From Muribaculaceae bacterium (lineage in GTDB: Bacteria; Bacteroidota; Bacteroidia; Bacteroidales; Muribaculaceae), in assembly GCA_910573745.1 (NCBI GenBank), contig CAJSYI010000002.1, positions 62,001-126,000 of the forward strand: 64,000 nt of DNA, given 5' to 3'. Position 1 is the first letter of the stretch, and each line of letters opens with the position of its first letter. The notes beneath the pieces are model-generated. The model did not search any database. It was not told the origin of the DNA and worked only from the letters and a program-made list of their open reading frames with translations. Of this stretch, positions 33,779 to 43,932 are shown in pieces. The position numbers and the translations under genes are program-made.

Positions 33779-34060
33779 TTAGAGTGTGTTTGGGATTTTT
33801 ATTCAAGATTTTTTATGGAGGATTTCGGGACGGATTCGCGCATGCAGACGAGGGAGTGCAGCGGGCTGCATGACCGAGGCAAAGGCGTGAAGACGGCCGA
33901 AAGACCCATAAAGGCACACTCGAACGGCACACTGCGGCATTTTCACGTCCTTTCCGGCCTTTCTCTCGTTGCACAGGCCGCTATGCGCCTCGTTCCAAGG
34001 CCCGGAAAGCCCTGTAAAACCGCATGTAAAAATCAGAATAAAAATTCAAACACACTCTTA
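33779..34060. mobile_element. MITE-like element, second family member
   Basis: Ends GAGTGTGTTTG (33782-) and CAAACACACTC (-34057) are inverted repeats that extend, with two mismatches, to about 23 bp. TTA flanks both sides (33779-33781, 34058-34060). The 276-bp interior encodes nothing. Its block around 33850-33885 (GGGAG, AGCGGGCT, CGAGG, AAAGG) aligns with 16113-16150 of the first element, including the AGCGGGCT core, so the two are related but diverged. It occupies most of the 33.6-34.1 kb gap. Confidence 0.68.
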
Positions 34061-34086
34061 GTTTCATGCCTTACGGCCCCGTGGCG

Positions 34087-34545
34087 TCAGAAATTGTAGC
34101 CGATCTTCATGTTGAAGCAGCTTGTGGCATCTGCGCCGGAAGGAGTCCAGCAATGCGCAAGATAACCTATGCCGCCATACCAGCGTCCGAACTTCAGGCC
34201 AATCATAGGATTGACGAGCACCGCGCCCCAATGGGTGTCGTCGGTGTTGATTTCATATCCCACGTCTAGCGACAGGAACGGGTTAAGGCTTCCGAGACGG
34301 GTCTCGAACTGCGCACGGCCGAAAATGGGAATCAACGGCGCATGCTCGAAATTCCACTTCTCGGTGATGCCGAATCCGGCTCCGAGAGCGATGTTGGGAT
34401 GCACCTTGCCAGTGATGCCGCCCTGGAAATTGAACGACACATGGTCGTCGCCTGCGATTACAGGCTGGAACTCCAGGAACGGATTGGCAGCCGATGCGGA
34501 AAGGGCGCCTGCGCCCAATACCAATGAGACTAAGAGCTTCTTCAT
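34087..34545 (-). CDS. Small outer-membrane beta-barrel protein
   Basis: This 152-residue protein has a signal peptide (MKKLLVSLVLGAGALSASA). The mature part has alternating beta-strand patterns typical of 8-strand barrels (HVSFNFQGGITGKVHPNIALGAGFGI, AQFETRLGSLNPFLSLDVGYEI, VLVNPMIGLKFG) and ends in YNF, the aromatic C-terminus recognised by the BAM machinery. Function unknown. Its stop lies 27 nt from the MITE. Confidence 0.78.
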   Translation of the reverse strand: MKKLLVSLVLGAGALSASAANPFLEFQPVIAGDDHVSFNFQGGITGKVHPNIALGAGFGITEKWNFEHAPLIPIFGRAQFETRLGSLNPFLSLDVGYEINTDDTHWGAVLVNPMIGLKFGRWYGGIGYLAHCWTPSGADATSCFNMKIGYNF

Positions 34546-34700
34546 AACGGAAAAAGATTAAGTGTGAGTTACAAAAATGATAATGGCGGAGAGCGGAGAA
34601 GAGAGCCTTTTCAATGTGTAAACGCATACGGAGGCAAAAACGTTTCTACATATGCCGTTTTTTTGCCCGCATTGACGCAGCCACTGCCGGGAATTATTGC

Positions 34701-34708
34701 TAACTTTG
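34701..34708 (+). promoter_or_regulatory. -7 box very close to the DUF2723 gene start
   Basis: TAACTTTG lies only 4 nt before an in-frame ATG at 34713. Transcription would begin at about that ATG, so either the message is leaderless or translation starts at the ATG at 34755. Confidence 0.6.
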
Positions 34709-34754
34709 CGTGATGTTTTCCCTCGATTTGACCGATTGCGAGGCCTCCCGGGCG

Positions 34755-37700
34755 ATGCGGCGCATTGAAAGATGCGGCGCGTGGTTCGTCATGCTCGTCT
34801 CGCTGTGCGTATATTGGCTCACCGTGGAGCCGACGGCTTCTTATTGGGACTGCCCGGAATACATTCTCGTGGGCGCACTCCTCGAGACGGGTCATCCGCC
34901 GGGCAACCCGACGTGGATGCTCGCGGCAAAGATGGCGGCGGTCTTCGCGCCGTCGCCGGAACACATCGCCCTCGCGGTCAACCTCACGAGCGGCGTATTC
35001 ACCGCGTTGGCGGCCATGCTTCTGTATCTGTGCGCTTTGCGGCTGTTCAGGCCGTCCGGGGAAGAATCACGCACCGGACATGCCGCCCGCATCGTGGCCG
35101 CGCTCACGGGAGCGTTGGCGTTCGCATGGTGCGACACGGCATGGTTTTCCGCCGTCGAGGCAGAGGTCTACGCATTCTCGATATTCTGCACCGCCCTGTG
35201 CCTGTGGCTGATGCTGCGGTGGACCGACGTGGCGTCCTCACCTCACGGACAGAGACTTCTCGTGCTCCTCGCCTACGTCACGGGGCTTTCAATCGGAGTG
35301 CACCAGCTCAACCTGCTCTGTTTCCCTACCCTTGCGCTCATATACGTCTTCCGCCGCAATCCGGGGCGCGGATGCTTTTGGAAATCTGCATTGGCCTGCC
35401 TTGCTTCCCTCGTGGCCATCGCCGCCGTGCTATACGGCGTGATGCCGGGGGTCTTCGACGTGGCAGGCCTCTTCGAGCTCGCGGCGGTGAACGGTCTCGG
35501 CATGCCGTACCACAGCGGGGCCCTGGCATACGCGGCAACGGCAACGGCCGTCTTCATCCTCGCCGTCTTCTTTTGCGGTAAAGGCTACAGGCTTCCGGCA
35601 GCGGCAGCGGCCGGGGCGGCAATGTGGCTCTCGGGGATATGGAGCTTCTGCGGAGGAGAGGCCGCCGCTGCGGCCGTCTCGGCCCTTTGCGGCATCGCCC
35701 TGTTCATCTTTTGGGACAGGCTAAGGCGGCGTGCCTACATAGGACTGATGTGCCTCGGGATGCTGCTTGCGGGCTATTCCACCTATGGCATCATCATCAT
35801 CAGGAGCGTTGCGGAAACCCCTGTCAACGAGGGCGCGCCGGCCGACGTCTTCGCCATGAAGGCCTACCTGGGCCGTGAACAGTACGGCTCCAAACCGCTC
35901 CTGCGCGGACGCACCCCGCAGTCGGAAATCCTGCGCAAGGAGTGCGTTTCCGGCAAAGGGGACAGCGTTTCCGCCACATACGCCCAGCCGTGGCGCGACG
36001 TGAAAGGGCGCAGATACGCCCGGGTTGTCCCGGGTGCAGAGCCGCACCGCTCCCGGGCTTCGCTCGACTCCGCCGACCGCCGCCTGAACGCAGCTGCTTC
36101 AGGCAACGCGAAAAAAGGCCGCGACGCTTATGCCGTGAGCCACCGTGAGATACGGTACCGCACCGCGCCGGAACTCGACATGTGGCTTTCGCGCCTCTAC
36201 AGCGGCGACCCTGCCGACATAAAGGCCTACGAGCCATGGAGCGGAATGTCGCCGGAGACGATGGACAGCGTGCTTGCGTCCACTGCGGTGGATTCCGCCG
36301 GAAACGCCGTGGGGAAACTGAATCCAGAAACCGGAAAACGCGAGAAGGAATGGCGCAAGAAGCCAACTTTCCTGCAGAACCTCAGGTATATGGCGACGTA
36401 TCAGATATGCTATATGTATTTCCGCTATCTGATGTGGAACTTCTGCGGACGCCAGAACGACGTGCATGCCACCGGAGAGGCCGACAACGGCAACTTCATC
36501 ACAGGAATCGGCGCCGTAGACGACGCCATGCTCGGCCCCCAAGGCCTGATGCCTCCCCGGCACACGAAAGACAACCCCGGACGGCACGTTTTCTTCCTCG
36601 TCCCGTTCCTTCTCGGCATCATCGGCCTCGTCAGCGAACTGTCCTCAGGCAGGGAAGGGCGCAGGTCGGCGGCAGTCATCGGTTCGCTGTTCGTCATGAC
36701 AGGCGTGGTGATCGTCATCTACGTGAACCAGACCCCCGGCGAGGCACGCGAACGCGACTATTCCTATGTCGGCTCGTTCTTCGCCTTCGCGATATGGATA
36801 GGAGCCGGGGCATACGCAATGATGCGTTACGCGCTCCGTAAAACCGGAGGCAAGCGCGGCCCAGTCGCAGCGACTGCAGTCGGCGCGCTGTGTCTCGCCG
36901 TGCCGGCGTGGATGCTTTGCTCCAACTGGAGCGACCACGACCGCAGCGGACGCTACATCACCCGCGACATGGCTTTCGACGCGCTCGCCTTTCTCGAGCC
37001 GGACGCCATCATATTCGTCAACGGCGACAACTACACGTTCCCTCTGTGGTACGCACGCGAAGTGGAGCGCATCCGTCCCGACGTGCGGATAATCAATCTC
37101 GCATACCTCGGCACTCCGTGGTATGCCCGGCAGATGACCATGGCCGACCGCGAGTCGCGGCCTGTGGAAATGACCGCCAAGGCCTCCGACCTTGCCTACG
37201 ACAACTTCGCCATATCGCTCTACGGGGCAAAGCCAGGCGAGGCGCGCACACGCGACGCCATCGAGGCTTTGGCCGACCTTTATTCCCAGACCGGCGGCAA
37301 CACGCCCCGGCTGAAAGCCGACACGCTCCTCCTTCCAGCCTCCGCAGGCAGCCCCCGGCCGTGGATTTCTCTCAAGGCCGTCTCTGCCGGGAAGCGCACA
37401 CTCGGCCTCTCTCCGCTGCTCGTCATAGACATTGTGGCCACAAACGCGGCCTCCCGTAATCCCCGCCCCATCTACTGGCTCCATCCGCTCAAGCCCTACC
37501 ATTTCGCCGGCGCGTTCCCCTACACTGTAGACGAAGGGCTCGCGCGCCGCTACACAGGACGCAAGGAACGGCCAGACTCCATCGACACCGAACGCTTCTT
37601 CCGGACACTCACCTCCGGGTCGCCGCGCTTCCGGTTCGGCAACGCTTCGGGATGCTATGTAGACCCTACAAGCGCATCCGTGACAGGACGCCTCCGGCAG

Positions 37701-38312
37701 TCGATGCTGCGGCTCGCCCTGCAGCTGCTCGAGGAAGGGAAGCCTGAAAAGGCCCTTGCCGTAGCACAGGCCATAGAAAGGGAAATACCGTTCTCGTCGC
37801 TCGAATCGCGCGTCTTCACCGACAACTACCTCGCGTTCAGCGAAGCCACCGAGCTTGCCCGCATCTACGGGAAGTGTTCAGGAACGCTCGGAAAGCCTGA
37901 ACTGAAACAAAAGGCCTTCGCCCTGCTCCGCGATGAAACAGAAAGGCTCGGACATTGGCGGCGCTTCTACACGTCGCTGCCCGCATGGCGCAAGAAAGCA
38001 ATGTCAGGGAAACCGAGAATCGAACAAGGCCAGCTGTACTCACCAGTGGCCCTTTGGCTCGAACTCGGAGGAAGCCGTTCGGAACTCAGCAGAATGCCTG
38101 CGCTCAAAGGGCTGGACATGGCGAAAGAGAAAAGAGAATGGGAAAAGTCGTCCACCCTGAGGCGGATGCTGCGGCTCGCGCGTTTCCCGGAGAACGACTC
38201 CGTAGAAGCCGCCCTCTACCGACGCTACCGCGACCTCGGAGGCCGCGCCTCCGACCTGAAAAGCTACACCGAGTTCGCCTCCTCACGCTTCGTGAGCCTC
38301 CTTCCCGACTGA
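34755..38312 (+). CDS. DUF2723 polytopic membrane protein, GT-C-type
   Basis: This protein is 1,185 residues from 34755. The family starts about 14 residues before the first helix, which supports this ATG over 34713. The N-terminal DUF2723 signature is VEPTASYWDCPEYILVGALLETGHPPGNPTW with the acidic DCPE loop, then about ten helices (to about residue 370), a soluble insert (370-560), a second membrane block (about 615-740) with VNQTPGEARERDYSYVGSFFAFAIW, and a C-terminal soluble domain with NGDNYTFPLWYAREVERIRPDVRIINL. DUF2723 proteins resemble protein O-mannosyltransferases and may glycosylate envelope proteins; the activity here is unproven. Confidence 0.85.
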   Translation: MRRIERCGAWFVMLVSLCVYWLTVEPTASYWDCPEYILVGALLETGHPPGNPTWMLAAKMAAVFAPSPEHIALAVNLTSGVFTALAAMLLYLCALRLFRPSGEESRTGHAARIVAALTGALAFAWCDTAWFSAVEAEVYAFSIFCTALCLWLMLRWTDVASSPHGQRLLVLLAYVTGLSIGVHQLNLLCFPTLALIYVFRRNPGRGCFWKSALACLASLVAIAAVLYGVMPGVFDVAGLFELAAVNGLGMPYHSGALAYAATATAVFILAVFFCGKGYRLPAAAAAGAAMWLSGIWSFCGGEAAAAAVSALCGIALFIFWDRLRRRAYIGLMCLGMLLAGYSTYGIIIIRSVAETPVNEGAPADVFAMKAYLGREQYGSKPLLRGRTPQSEILRKECVSGKGDSVSATYAQPWRDVKGRRYARVVPGAEPHRSRASLDSADRRLNAAASGNAKKGRDAYAVSHREIRYRTAPELDMWLSRLYSGDPADIKAYEPWSGMSPETMDSVLASTAVDSAGNAVGKLNPETGKREKEWRKKPTFLQNLRYMATYQICYMYFRYLMWNFCGRQNDVHATGEADNGNFITGIGAVDDAMLGPQGLMPPRHTKDNPGRHVFFLVPFLLGIIGLVSELSSGREGRRSAAVIGSLFVMTGVVIVIYVNQTPGEARERDYSYVGSFFAFAIWIGAGAYAMMRYALRKTGGKRGPVAATAVGALCLAVPAWMLCSNWSDHDRSGRYITRDMAFDALAFLEPDAIIFVNGDNYTFPLWYAREVERIRPDVRIINLAYLGTPWYARQMTMADRESRPVEMTAKASDLAYDNFAISLYGAKPGEARTRDAIEALADLYSQTGGNTPRLKADTLLLPASAGSPRPWISLKAVSAGKRTLGLSPLLVIDIVATNAASRNPRPIYWLHPLKPYHFAGAFPYTVDEGLARRYTGRKERPDSIDTERFFRTLTSGSPRFRFGNASGCYVDPTSASVTGRLRQSMLRLALQLLEEGKPEKALAVAQAIEREIPFSSLESRVFTDNYLAFSEATELARIYGKCSGTLGKPELKQKAFALLRDETERLGHWRRFYTSLPAWRKKAMSGKPRIEQGQLYSPVALWLELGGSRSELSRMPALKGLDMAKEKREWEKSSTLRRMLRLARFPENDSVEAALYRRYRDLGGRASDLKSYTEFASSRFVSLLPD

Positions 38313-38397
38313 CCAAGCAGAATCCAATCAGTCGTGCAACACCCTCCCTGCATTCGCATATCAAATTCACAAAAAACGACCGTTCACGAGACGGGAA

Positions 38398-39192
38398 TCA
38401 GACGAGAAGCAGGGAAACGCCCATGACAGCCATTCCGACCACCACCCCGGCCAAGGCCATATGGTGGTGCCCGTGGCGTTCGGCTCCCGGCAGAAGCTCG
38501 TCAAAAGAAATGTAGACCATGATTCCGGCCACTGCCGCCAGACACACCGCATTGACCGCCGGCGACCAGAAGGGAAGCAGGAACGCCGCCCCCGCCAAAG
38601 CCCCTACAGGTTCGGCAAGCCCCGAAAGCAACGTGTAGCGGAAAGCCAGCCGCCGATTCCCTGTACTGTGATGAATCGGCACGAAGACGGCTATTCCTTC
38701 GGGAATGTTGTGGATCGCTATGGCCACAACGATGGGAAGAGCCACGTCCAGACCGTCGAGGGCAGAGACGAAAGTGGCCATGCCTTCAGGGAAATTGTGG
38801 ATGCCTATGGCCAACGCGAGCATGGTGCCGGTGCGGCGCAGCCTATGGCTGTCGGCAGGAACCGCATCGCCCGGGAAACGCATCTCATGCGGATTCTCGT
38901 CTTCCGGCACGAGCCAGTCAATCAACGCTATCAGCCCTATGCCGCCGAAAAAGGCGAGCAACGTGAAAGCCTCGGCATTGCCTTCCAGAGCCGAGAATCC
39001 CGCAGTGGCCTCCGGCAGAAGCTCCACGAAAGAAATGTACGTCATCACCCCTGCCGACAACCCCATGGCGAAAGCAAGCACACGGGTGTCCGGCCTGCCT
39101 GTGCAGGCCGCGATCATGCCGCCCAGACCGGTAGAAAGACCGGCCACGAGCGTCAGGGCAAGAGCGATCAGTATGGATGACAGATCCGGCAT
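38398..39192 (-). CDS. zupT: ZIP-family divalent metal transporter
   Basis: This 264-residue inner-membrane protein has eight helices. The paired metal-site motifs IGIHNFPEGMATFVSAL and IAIHNIPEGIAVFVPI are diagnostic of ZupT. A cytoplasmic loop with HEMRFPGDAVPADSHRL lies between helices 3 and 4. Start 39192 (MPDLSSIL) is preferred to 39222. It is convergent with the DUF2723 gene. Confidence 0.9.
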   Translation of the reverse strand: MPDLSSILIALALTLVAGLSTGLGGMIAACTGRPDTRVLAFAMGLSAGVMTYISFVELLPEATAGFSALEGNAEAFTLLAFFGGIGLIALIDWLVPEDENPHEMRFPGDAVPADSHRLRRTGTMLALAIGIHNFPEGMATFVSALDGLDVALPIVVAIAIHNIPEGIAVFVPIHHSTGNRRLAFRYTLLSGLAEPVGALAGAAFLLPFWSPAVNAVCLAAVAGIMVYISFDELLPGAERHGHHHMALAGVVVGMAVMGVSLLLV

Positions 39193-39290
39193 ATCATAAT
39201 TTACAACGGTTTCCACCCGCAAATCGTTGCATTCAACCGATTTTTGCCCGATTTCTGTCCGAATCGCGCCGGATTGTCGAAATAAATGAC

Positions 39291-39298
39291 TAAATTTG
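39291..39298 (+). promoter_or_regulatory. -7 box of rsh
   Basis: TAAATTTG, 68 nt before the ATG; no consensus -33 at the right distance. Confidence 0.5.
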
Positions 39299-39366
39299 TG
39301 GTTTTAATCCTGTAAGGCCGGCATTGTCCTGACGCAACCGGCAAAAACCCTCAAAAGCTCAGAAAG

Positions 39367-41595
39367 ATGTCTGACTATCCGCATTATACACCCGAAGAGG
39401 AAGATAGGATTGTAGAAAAGGCCTACGGCGAAGTGCTACAGGCCTATCTGCAAAGCAACCACCGCAAGAAGGTGGAGATCATCGAGAAGGCCTACCGGTT
39501 TGCCAAGGAGGCCCACAAGGGCGTACGCCGCCGCAGCGGGGAGCCTTACATACTCCATCCCATCGCCGTGGCAAAGATCGTCATATCCGAACTCGGCCTC
39601 GGCTCGACTTCGATATGCGCCGCATTCCTCCATGACGTGGTGGAAGACACCGACTACACGAAAGAGGACATCGAGGCCGTCTTCGGCACCAAGATAGCCT
39701 CCATCGTGGAGGGGCTGACCAAGATCTCCGGCGGCATCTTCGGGGACAAGGCCTCGATCCAGGCCGAGAATTTCCGAAAGCTCCTGCTTTCCATGTCCAC
39801 CGACATAAGGGTGGTGCTGATCAAGATGGCCGACCGTCTGCACAACATGCGCACCCTCGGCTCCATGCGCCCCGAAAAGCAGTACAAAATCGCGGGGGAG
39901 ACGCTCTACGTGTACGCTCCGCTCGCCCATCGCCTCGGATTGTTCTCGATAAAGCAGGAACTCGAAGACCTCGCCTTCAAGTACGAGCATCCGCAGAAAT
40001 ACGCCGAAATCATGGCCAAGGTGGAGCAGGGCGAGAAACACCGGGAGGAAATCGTGGAGGAGTTCGTGCGCCCGGTGCGCGAGAAGCTCGACGCAGCCGG
40101 ATTCAGATATGAAATCAAGGCCCGCGTGAAAAGCGCATACAGCATCTACAACAAGATGGAGACCAAGCAGGTGCCGTTTGAGGAAATCTACGACGTCTAC
40201 GCCGTGCGCGTCATATTCGAGAACGACGACGACGCCATGGAGAAAATCAGGTGCTGGCAGATATACACTTTCTTCACCGACGGACACCGCGTGCATCCCG
40301 ACCGCCTGCGCGACTGGACAAGCACGCCAAAGGCCAACGGATACCGTGCGCTCCACCTCACCGCCATGGGGCCCGAAGGCCGGTGGATCGAGGTGCAGAT
40401 ACGCTCCCGGAAGATGGACATCGTGGCCGAGCTCGGCTACGCCGCCCACTGGAAATACAAGACCGGGGTCTACGACGACGACGCGGAGCTCGACAAATGG
40501 ATGAACACCATCAAGGACATCCTCGCAAACCCGGAGCCGAACGCCGTCGACTTCCTCGACACGATAAAGCTCAACCTGTTCTCTTCCGAGATATTCGTAT
40601 TCACGCCGAAAGGCGACCTGCAACGCCTGCCTTCAGGCGCCACCGTCCTCGACCTCGCCTTCGCTATCCATACCGAGCTCGGCATGCACTGCATCGCCGG
40701 AAAAATCAACCACAGGCTCGTGCCGCTTTCCTACAGGCTCGACTCCGGCGACCAGGTGGAGATAATCACCTCCGACTCCCAGTCGCCGCAGGCGGAATGG
40801 ATGGAATTCTGCCATACGGCAAAGGCACAGAGCCGCCTGCGCAGCATCCTGCGCAAAGACCGCAAGACCCTTGCCGAACGCGGAGAGAAGCTATACCACG
40901 ACTTCATCGCCAAGGAAGGCATGAAGCCGTCGAAGGAGATGATGCAGAAAATCCTCGGCAACTACAGGCTTCCCAGCGAGAACGACTTCTTCATCATGCT
41001 CGCCAACGACGAAATCAACATCTCCGCCAAGAAGCTCAAGGAACTCGGCAAGAGCCGCAGCTCACTGATGTCTAAAATCCTGCGCAATCCTTTCGCCTCC
41101 AAGAAGACAGGCAAGGAGACCGGAGACAAGAGGCAGCCGGTCAACCGCAAGGAGGTGTACGTGCTCCATCCCGACGACGCCGAACCCAACTACCGTTTCG
41201 ACACATGCTGCTCGCCGATTCCGGGCGACGACGTGCTCGGATTCGTGGACGACGACGAGAACGTGGTGCTCCACAAAGTGAGCTGCCCCAACGCAATGAG
41301 GCTCAAGAGCGCGTTCGGCTCCAGACTCGTGGCTACGCGCTGGGGAGGCAAAGCCGACAAGTTCATAGTAACCATCTCCATCGACGGGATAGACCGCCAC
41401 GGAATCCTCGAGGAAATCACACAGACCGTATCGCAGCAGCTCGGAGTGAACATACGCGGACTGAACATCGCGGCACGCCAGGAGCTGTTCCACTGCGACC
41501 TGACGGTACAGACCGACTCCACGGAGACCGTGGAGGTGATATGCCGCGAACTGAAGAGAATCAAAGACATAAAATTCGCAAAACGGACTTCATGA
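39367..41595 (+). CDS. rsh: RelA/SpoT-type bifunctional (p)ppGpp synthetase/hydrolase
   Basis: This 742-residue enzyme controls the stringent response. The HD hydrolase domain is intact, with YILHPIAVAKI (His64) and AAFLHDVVEDTDYT (His89-Asp90). The synthetase domain (about 235-360) includes RVKSAYSIYNKMETK and YDVYAVRVIFEND. A TGS domain (about 405-465, FVFTPKGDLQRLPSGATVLDLAFAIHTELG), a cysteine-containing region (YRFDTCCSPIPGDDVLGF) and a C-terminal ACT domain (about 665-740) follow. Both activities are expected. The HD phosphohydrolase gene starts 3 nt later. Confidence 0.95.
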   Translation: MSDYPHYTPEEEDRIVEKAYGEVLQAYLQSNHRKKVEIIEKAYRFAKEAHKGVRRRSGEPYILHPIAVAKIVISELGLGSTSICAAFLHDVVEDTDYTKEDIEAVFGTKIASIVEGLTKISGGIFGDKASIQAENFRKLLLSMSTDIRVVLIKMADRLHNMRTLGSMRPEKQYKIAGETLYVYAPLAHRLGLFSIKQELEDLAFKYEHPQKYAEIMAKVEQGEKHREEIVEEFVRPVREKLDAAGFRYEIKARVKSAYSIYNKMETKQVPFEEIYDVYAVRVIFENDDDAMEKIRCWQIYTFFTDGHRVHPDRLRDWTSTPKANGYRALHLTAMGPEGRWIEVQIRSRKMDIVAELGYAAHWKYKTGVYDDDAELDKWMNTIKDILANPEPNAVDFLDTIKLNLFSSEIFVFTPKGDLQRLPSGATVLDLAFAIHTELGMHCIAGKINHRLVPLSYRLDSGDQVEIITSDSQSPQAEWMEFCHTAKAQSRLRSILRKDRKTLAERGEKLYHDFIAKEGMKPSKEMMQKILGNYRLPSENDFFIMLANDEINISAKKLKELGKSRSSLMSKILRNPFASKKTGKETGDKRQPVNRKEVYVLHPDDAEPNYRFDTCCSPIPGDDVLGFVDDDENVVLHKVSCPNAMRLKSAFGSRLVATRWGGKADKFIVTISIDGIDRHGILEEITQTVSQQLGVNIRGLNIAARQELFHCDLTVQTDSTETVEVICRELKRIKDIKFAKRTS

Positions 41596-41598
41596 CCG

Positions 41599-43698
41599 AT
41601 GAACCTTAAAAAGTCGTTTTCAAGAAACTCGCTCATACGCCTCGCGCTCCTGATTGCGTCGGTAGCCGTGATGCTCCTGGTGATGCCGAGAGCCGACCAC
41701 CAGTCGTTCACCTACGAGCTTAACCAGCCGTGGAAATACCAGCTGCTCACGGCTCCCGCCGACATGCCCATACTGCGCGACTCCACAAGCCTGCGCCAGA
41801 TGCGCGACAGCATCGACCGCTCGTTCATCCCTGTGGTCAGGATGGACCGCGACGTGGCCCACATCAACCTGCAGCGGTTCAACACCGCCGTAGGCCAAGG
41901 ACTCCCGGCCTCCGAACACAGGTTCCTCTCAGGAATGCTCAAGAAAGTGTATGCCAAAGGTATAGTGGAGACTGAAATCTTCGACAACATCCGCTCCAGA
42001 AACGACAAGACGCTCAGGGTGGCCGAAAACAACGGCGGCGACAACACCATACACACGATCGACGCCTCCGAAATGCTCTCCCCGGCCAAGGCATTCAATT
42101 TCATCGACTCCGCCTACACACAGGCATCGGGAGTGAAAGACGCCCGGCTCGACGAGAACGTGCAGCGGGCCCTGAACATCAGCCTCAACCCCAACGTGGT
42201 GGTCGATTCCGCGGCCGACTCCAAGATGCGTGAACAGGAATACATAACGGTCAACGGCGCGCTCGGAGTGATAAAGAAGGGCCAGCGCATAGTGGACCGA
42301 GGCGAAATCATAACACCACAGGTCTTCACCAACCTCAACACATACCAGGAGACAGTCAGCCAGCAGAGCGGCGACAAGGAGAAACGCACCTTCTTCACCA
42401 TCGGGCAGGGACTTTACATCCTGATCATACTCTCCGTGCTGTTCATATACCTGCGCAGCTACCGCTCCACCTTCTACGACGACCTGAGGAAAATGACGTT
42501 CCTCACCACGTTCATCACCCTTTTCGAAGTGTTCGCCGTAGTTATGTTCGAGTATTTCCACAACGGGTTCTACCTCGTCCCGTTTGCCGCGCTGCCGGTG
42601 ATAATAATGGTGTTCTTCGATTCGCGCACGGCCATATTCTCGCTCCTCTCCGTCGTGCTGGTATCGGCGGCCGTGGCCACGTTCCAGTTCGAGTTCATCT
42701 TCTACGAACTTATGGCCGGGATAACCGCCACCCTGAGCATACGCCAGCTCAGCAAACGCTCACAGCTCCTGCGCACCGGCCTCATCACCTTCCTTGTCTA
42801 CACGGTCTGCTACCTGGCCGTCTGCCTCATCAACGAAGGCGACCTGCAGAACTTCCAGTGGAGAATCGTCGGCGTTTTCGGCGTCAACTCCATTGCCTTG
42901 TCGTTCGCATACATCCTCATAGTGGTGATCGAGAAGACGTTCGGGTTCACATCCACGGTAACCCTCGTCGAGCTCAGCGACATCAACAACAGGCTCCTGC
43001 GGCGTCTGGCAGAAGAAGCCCCAGGCACGTTCCAGCACTCGATGCAGGTGTCCACCCTCGGGGCCGAGGCGGCACGCGCCATCGGCGCCAACACGCAGCT
43101 CGTGCGCACAGGCGCGCTCTACCACGACATAGGAAAGCTCGAAAGCCCCATATTCTTCACCGAGAACCAGCACGGCATAAACCCGCACGCCGGACTCGAC
43201 CCGGCCACGAGCGCACGCAAAATCATATCCCACATCCCCGCAGGGCTTCAGCTCGCACAGAAGGAGAAGCTTCCGCAGGTGATACGCGACTTCATAGCCG
43301 AGCACCACGGGCGCGGGATCACACGGTATTTCTACAACACGGCCGTCAACGACAACCCCGACAAGGAAATCGACAGGTCGCAGTTCACATACCCGGGGCC
43401 GAACCCACGCTCCAAAGAGACCGCCATACTGATGATGGCCGACTCGGTCGAAGCGGCTTCACGAAGCCTGAAAGACTATTCCCCGGCCTCGATCGACGTG
43501 CTCGTGGAGCGCATAATATCTTCGCAGGAAGCCGACGGGCTTTACAAGGATTCTCCCATCTCTTTCAAAGACATAGAGACGGTGAAGGCCACCTTCAAGA
43601 AGCGGCTCGCCACAATCTACCACGGACGCGTGGCATATCCGGAGCTCCATAGACCCGCCACTGCCTCCAGCGATACCGACAGCAAGGAAAGCCTATGA
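41599..43698 (+). CDS. 7TM-HD phosphohydrolase, PgpH-like (putative c-di-AMP phosphodiesterase)
   Basis: This 699-residue protein has an N-terminal helix (12-29), an extracytoplasmic 7TMR-HDED domain (about 35-265), seven transmembrane helices (about 270-455) and a cytoplasmic HDIG domain. The latter has TFQHSMQVSTLGAEAARAIG, ALYHDIGKLESPIFF (HD near 510-511), IAEHHGRGITRYFY and MMADSVEAASRSL. PgpH-type proteins hydrolyse c-di-AMP. It is coupled to rsh (3 nt apart), joining two nucleotide second-messenger systems in one transcript. Confidence 0.9.
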   Translation: MNLKKSFSRNSLIRLALLIASVAVMLLVMPRADHQSFTYELNQPWKYQLLTAPADMPILRDSTSLRQMRDSIDRSFIPVVRMDRDVAHINLQRFNTAVGQGLPASEHRFLSGMLKKVYAKGIVETEIFDNIRSRNDKTLRVAENNGGDNTIHTIDASEMLSPAKAFNFIDSAYTQASGVKDARLDENVQRALNISLNPNVVVDSAADSKMREQEYITVNGALGVIKKGQRIVDRGEIITPQVFTNLNTYQETVSQQSGDKEKRTFFTIGQGLYILIILSVLFIYLRSYRSTFYDDLRKMTFLTTFITLFEVFAVVMFEYFHNGFYLVPFAALPVIIMVFFDSRTAIFSLLSVVLVSAAVATFQFEFIFYELMAGITATLSIRQLSKRSQLLRTGLITFLVYTVCYLAVCLINEGDLQNFQWRIVGVFGVNSIALSFAYILIVVIEKTFGFTSTVTLVELSDINNRLLRRLAEEAPGTFQHSMQVSTLGAEAARAIGANTQLVRTGALYHDIGKLESPIFFTENQHGINPHAGLDPATSARKIISHIPAGLQLAQKEKLPQVIRDFIAEHHGRGITRYFYNTAVNDNPDKEIDRSQFTYPGPNPRSKETAILMMADSVEAASRSLKDYSPASIDVLVERIISSQEADGLYKDSPISFKDIETVKATFKKRLATIYHGRVAYPELHRPATASSDTDSKESL

Positions 43699-43932
43699 GG
43701 GACAGTCCGTGAAAACGGAGGAACGGGGCGATTCAATATTTTCAGCCCCGGAAACGTTATCATAGTGTGTCCGGATTCCCCGTTCCGATTCCCGTTGGCA
43801 GCCTTTCGGGGCTGACAGGCACTTGAGACAAGGTGCGTAGCGAATCGTGCGACGCGTGAACCATAGACAGCATACAAGTAATACGCACTTCGTGGAAAGG
43901 ATTCACCCCCTTTTTACTCTGACACTTAAGAA
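43699..43932. other. Non-coding gap of 234 nt
   Basis: No gene is supported. One hairpin (GGGGC near 43726 with GCCCC near 43745) is visible, and a T-run with TTACTC precedes the next ATG. No -7 consensus is clear. Confidence 0.6.

Noticed and set aside
36317-36334. Similarity of CTGAATCCAGA(A/C)ACCGGA in the DUF2723 gene to the start of the SPASM remnant at 55394
   Set aside because: Short match encoding LNP(E/D)TG in both; explained by common codons for a frequent turn motif rather than shared origin.
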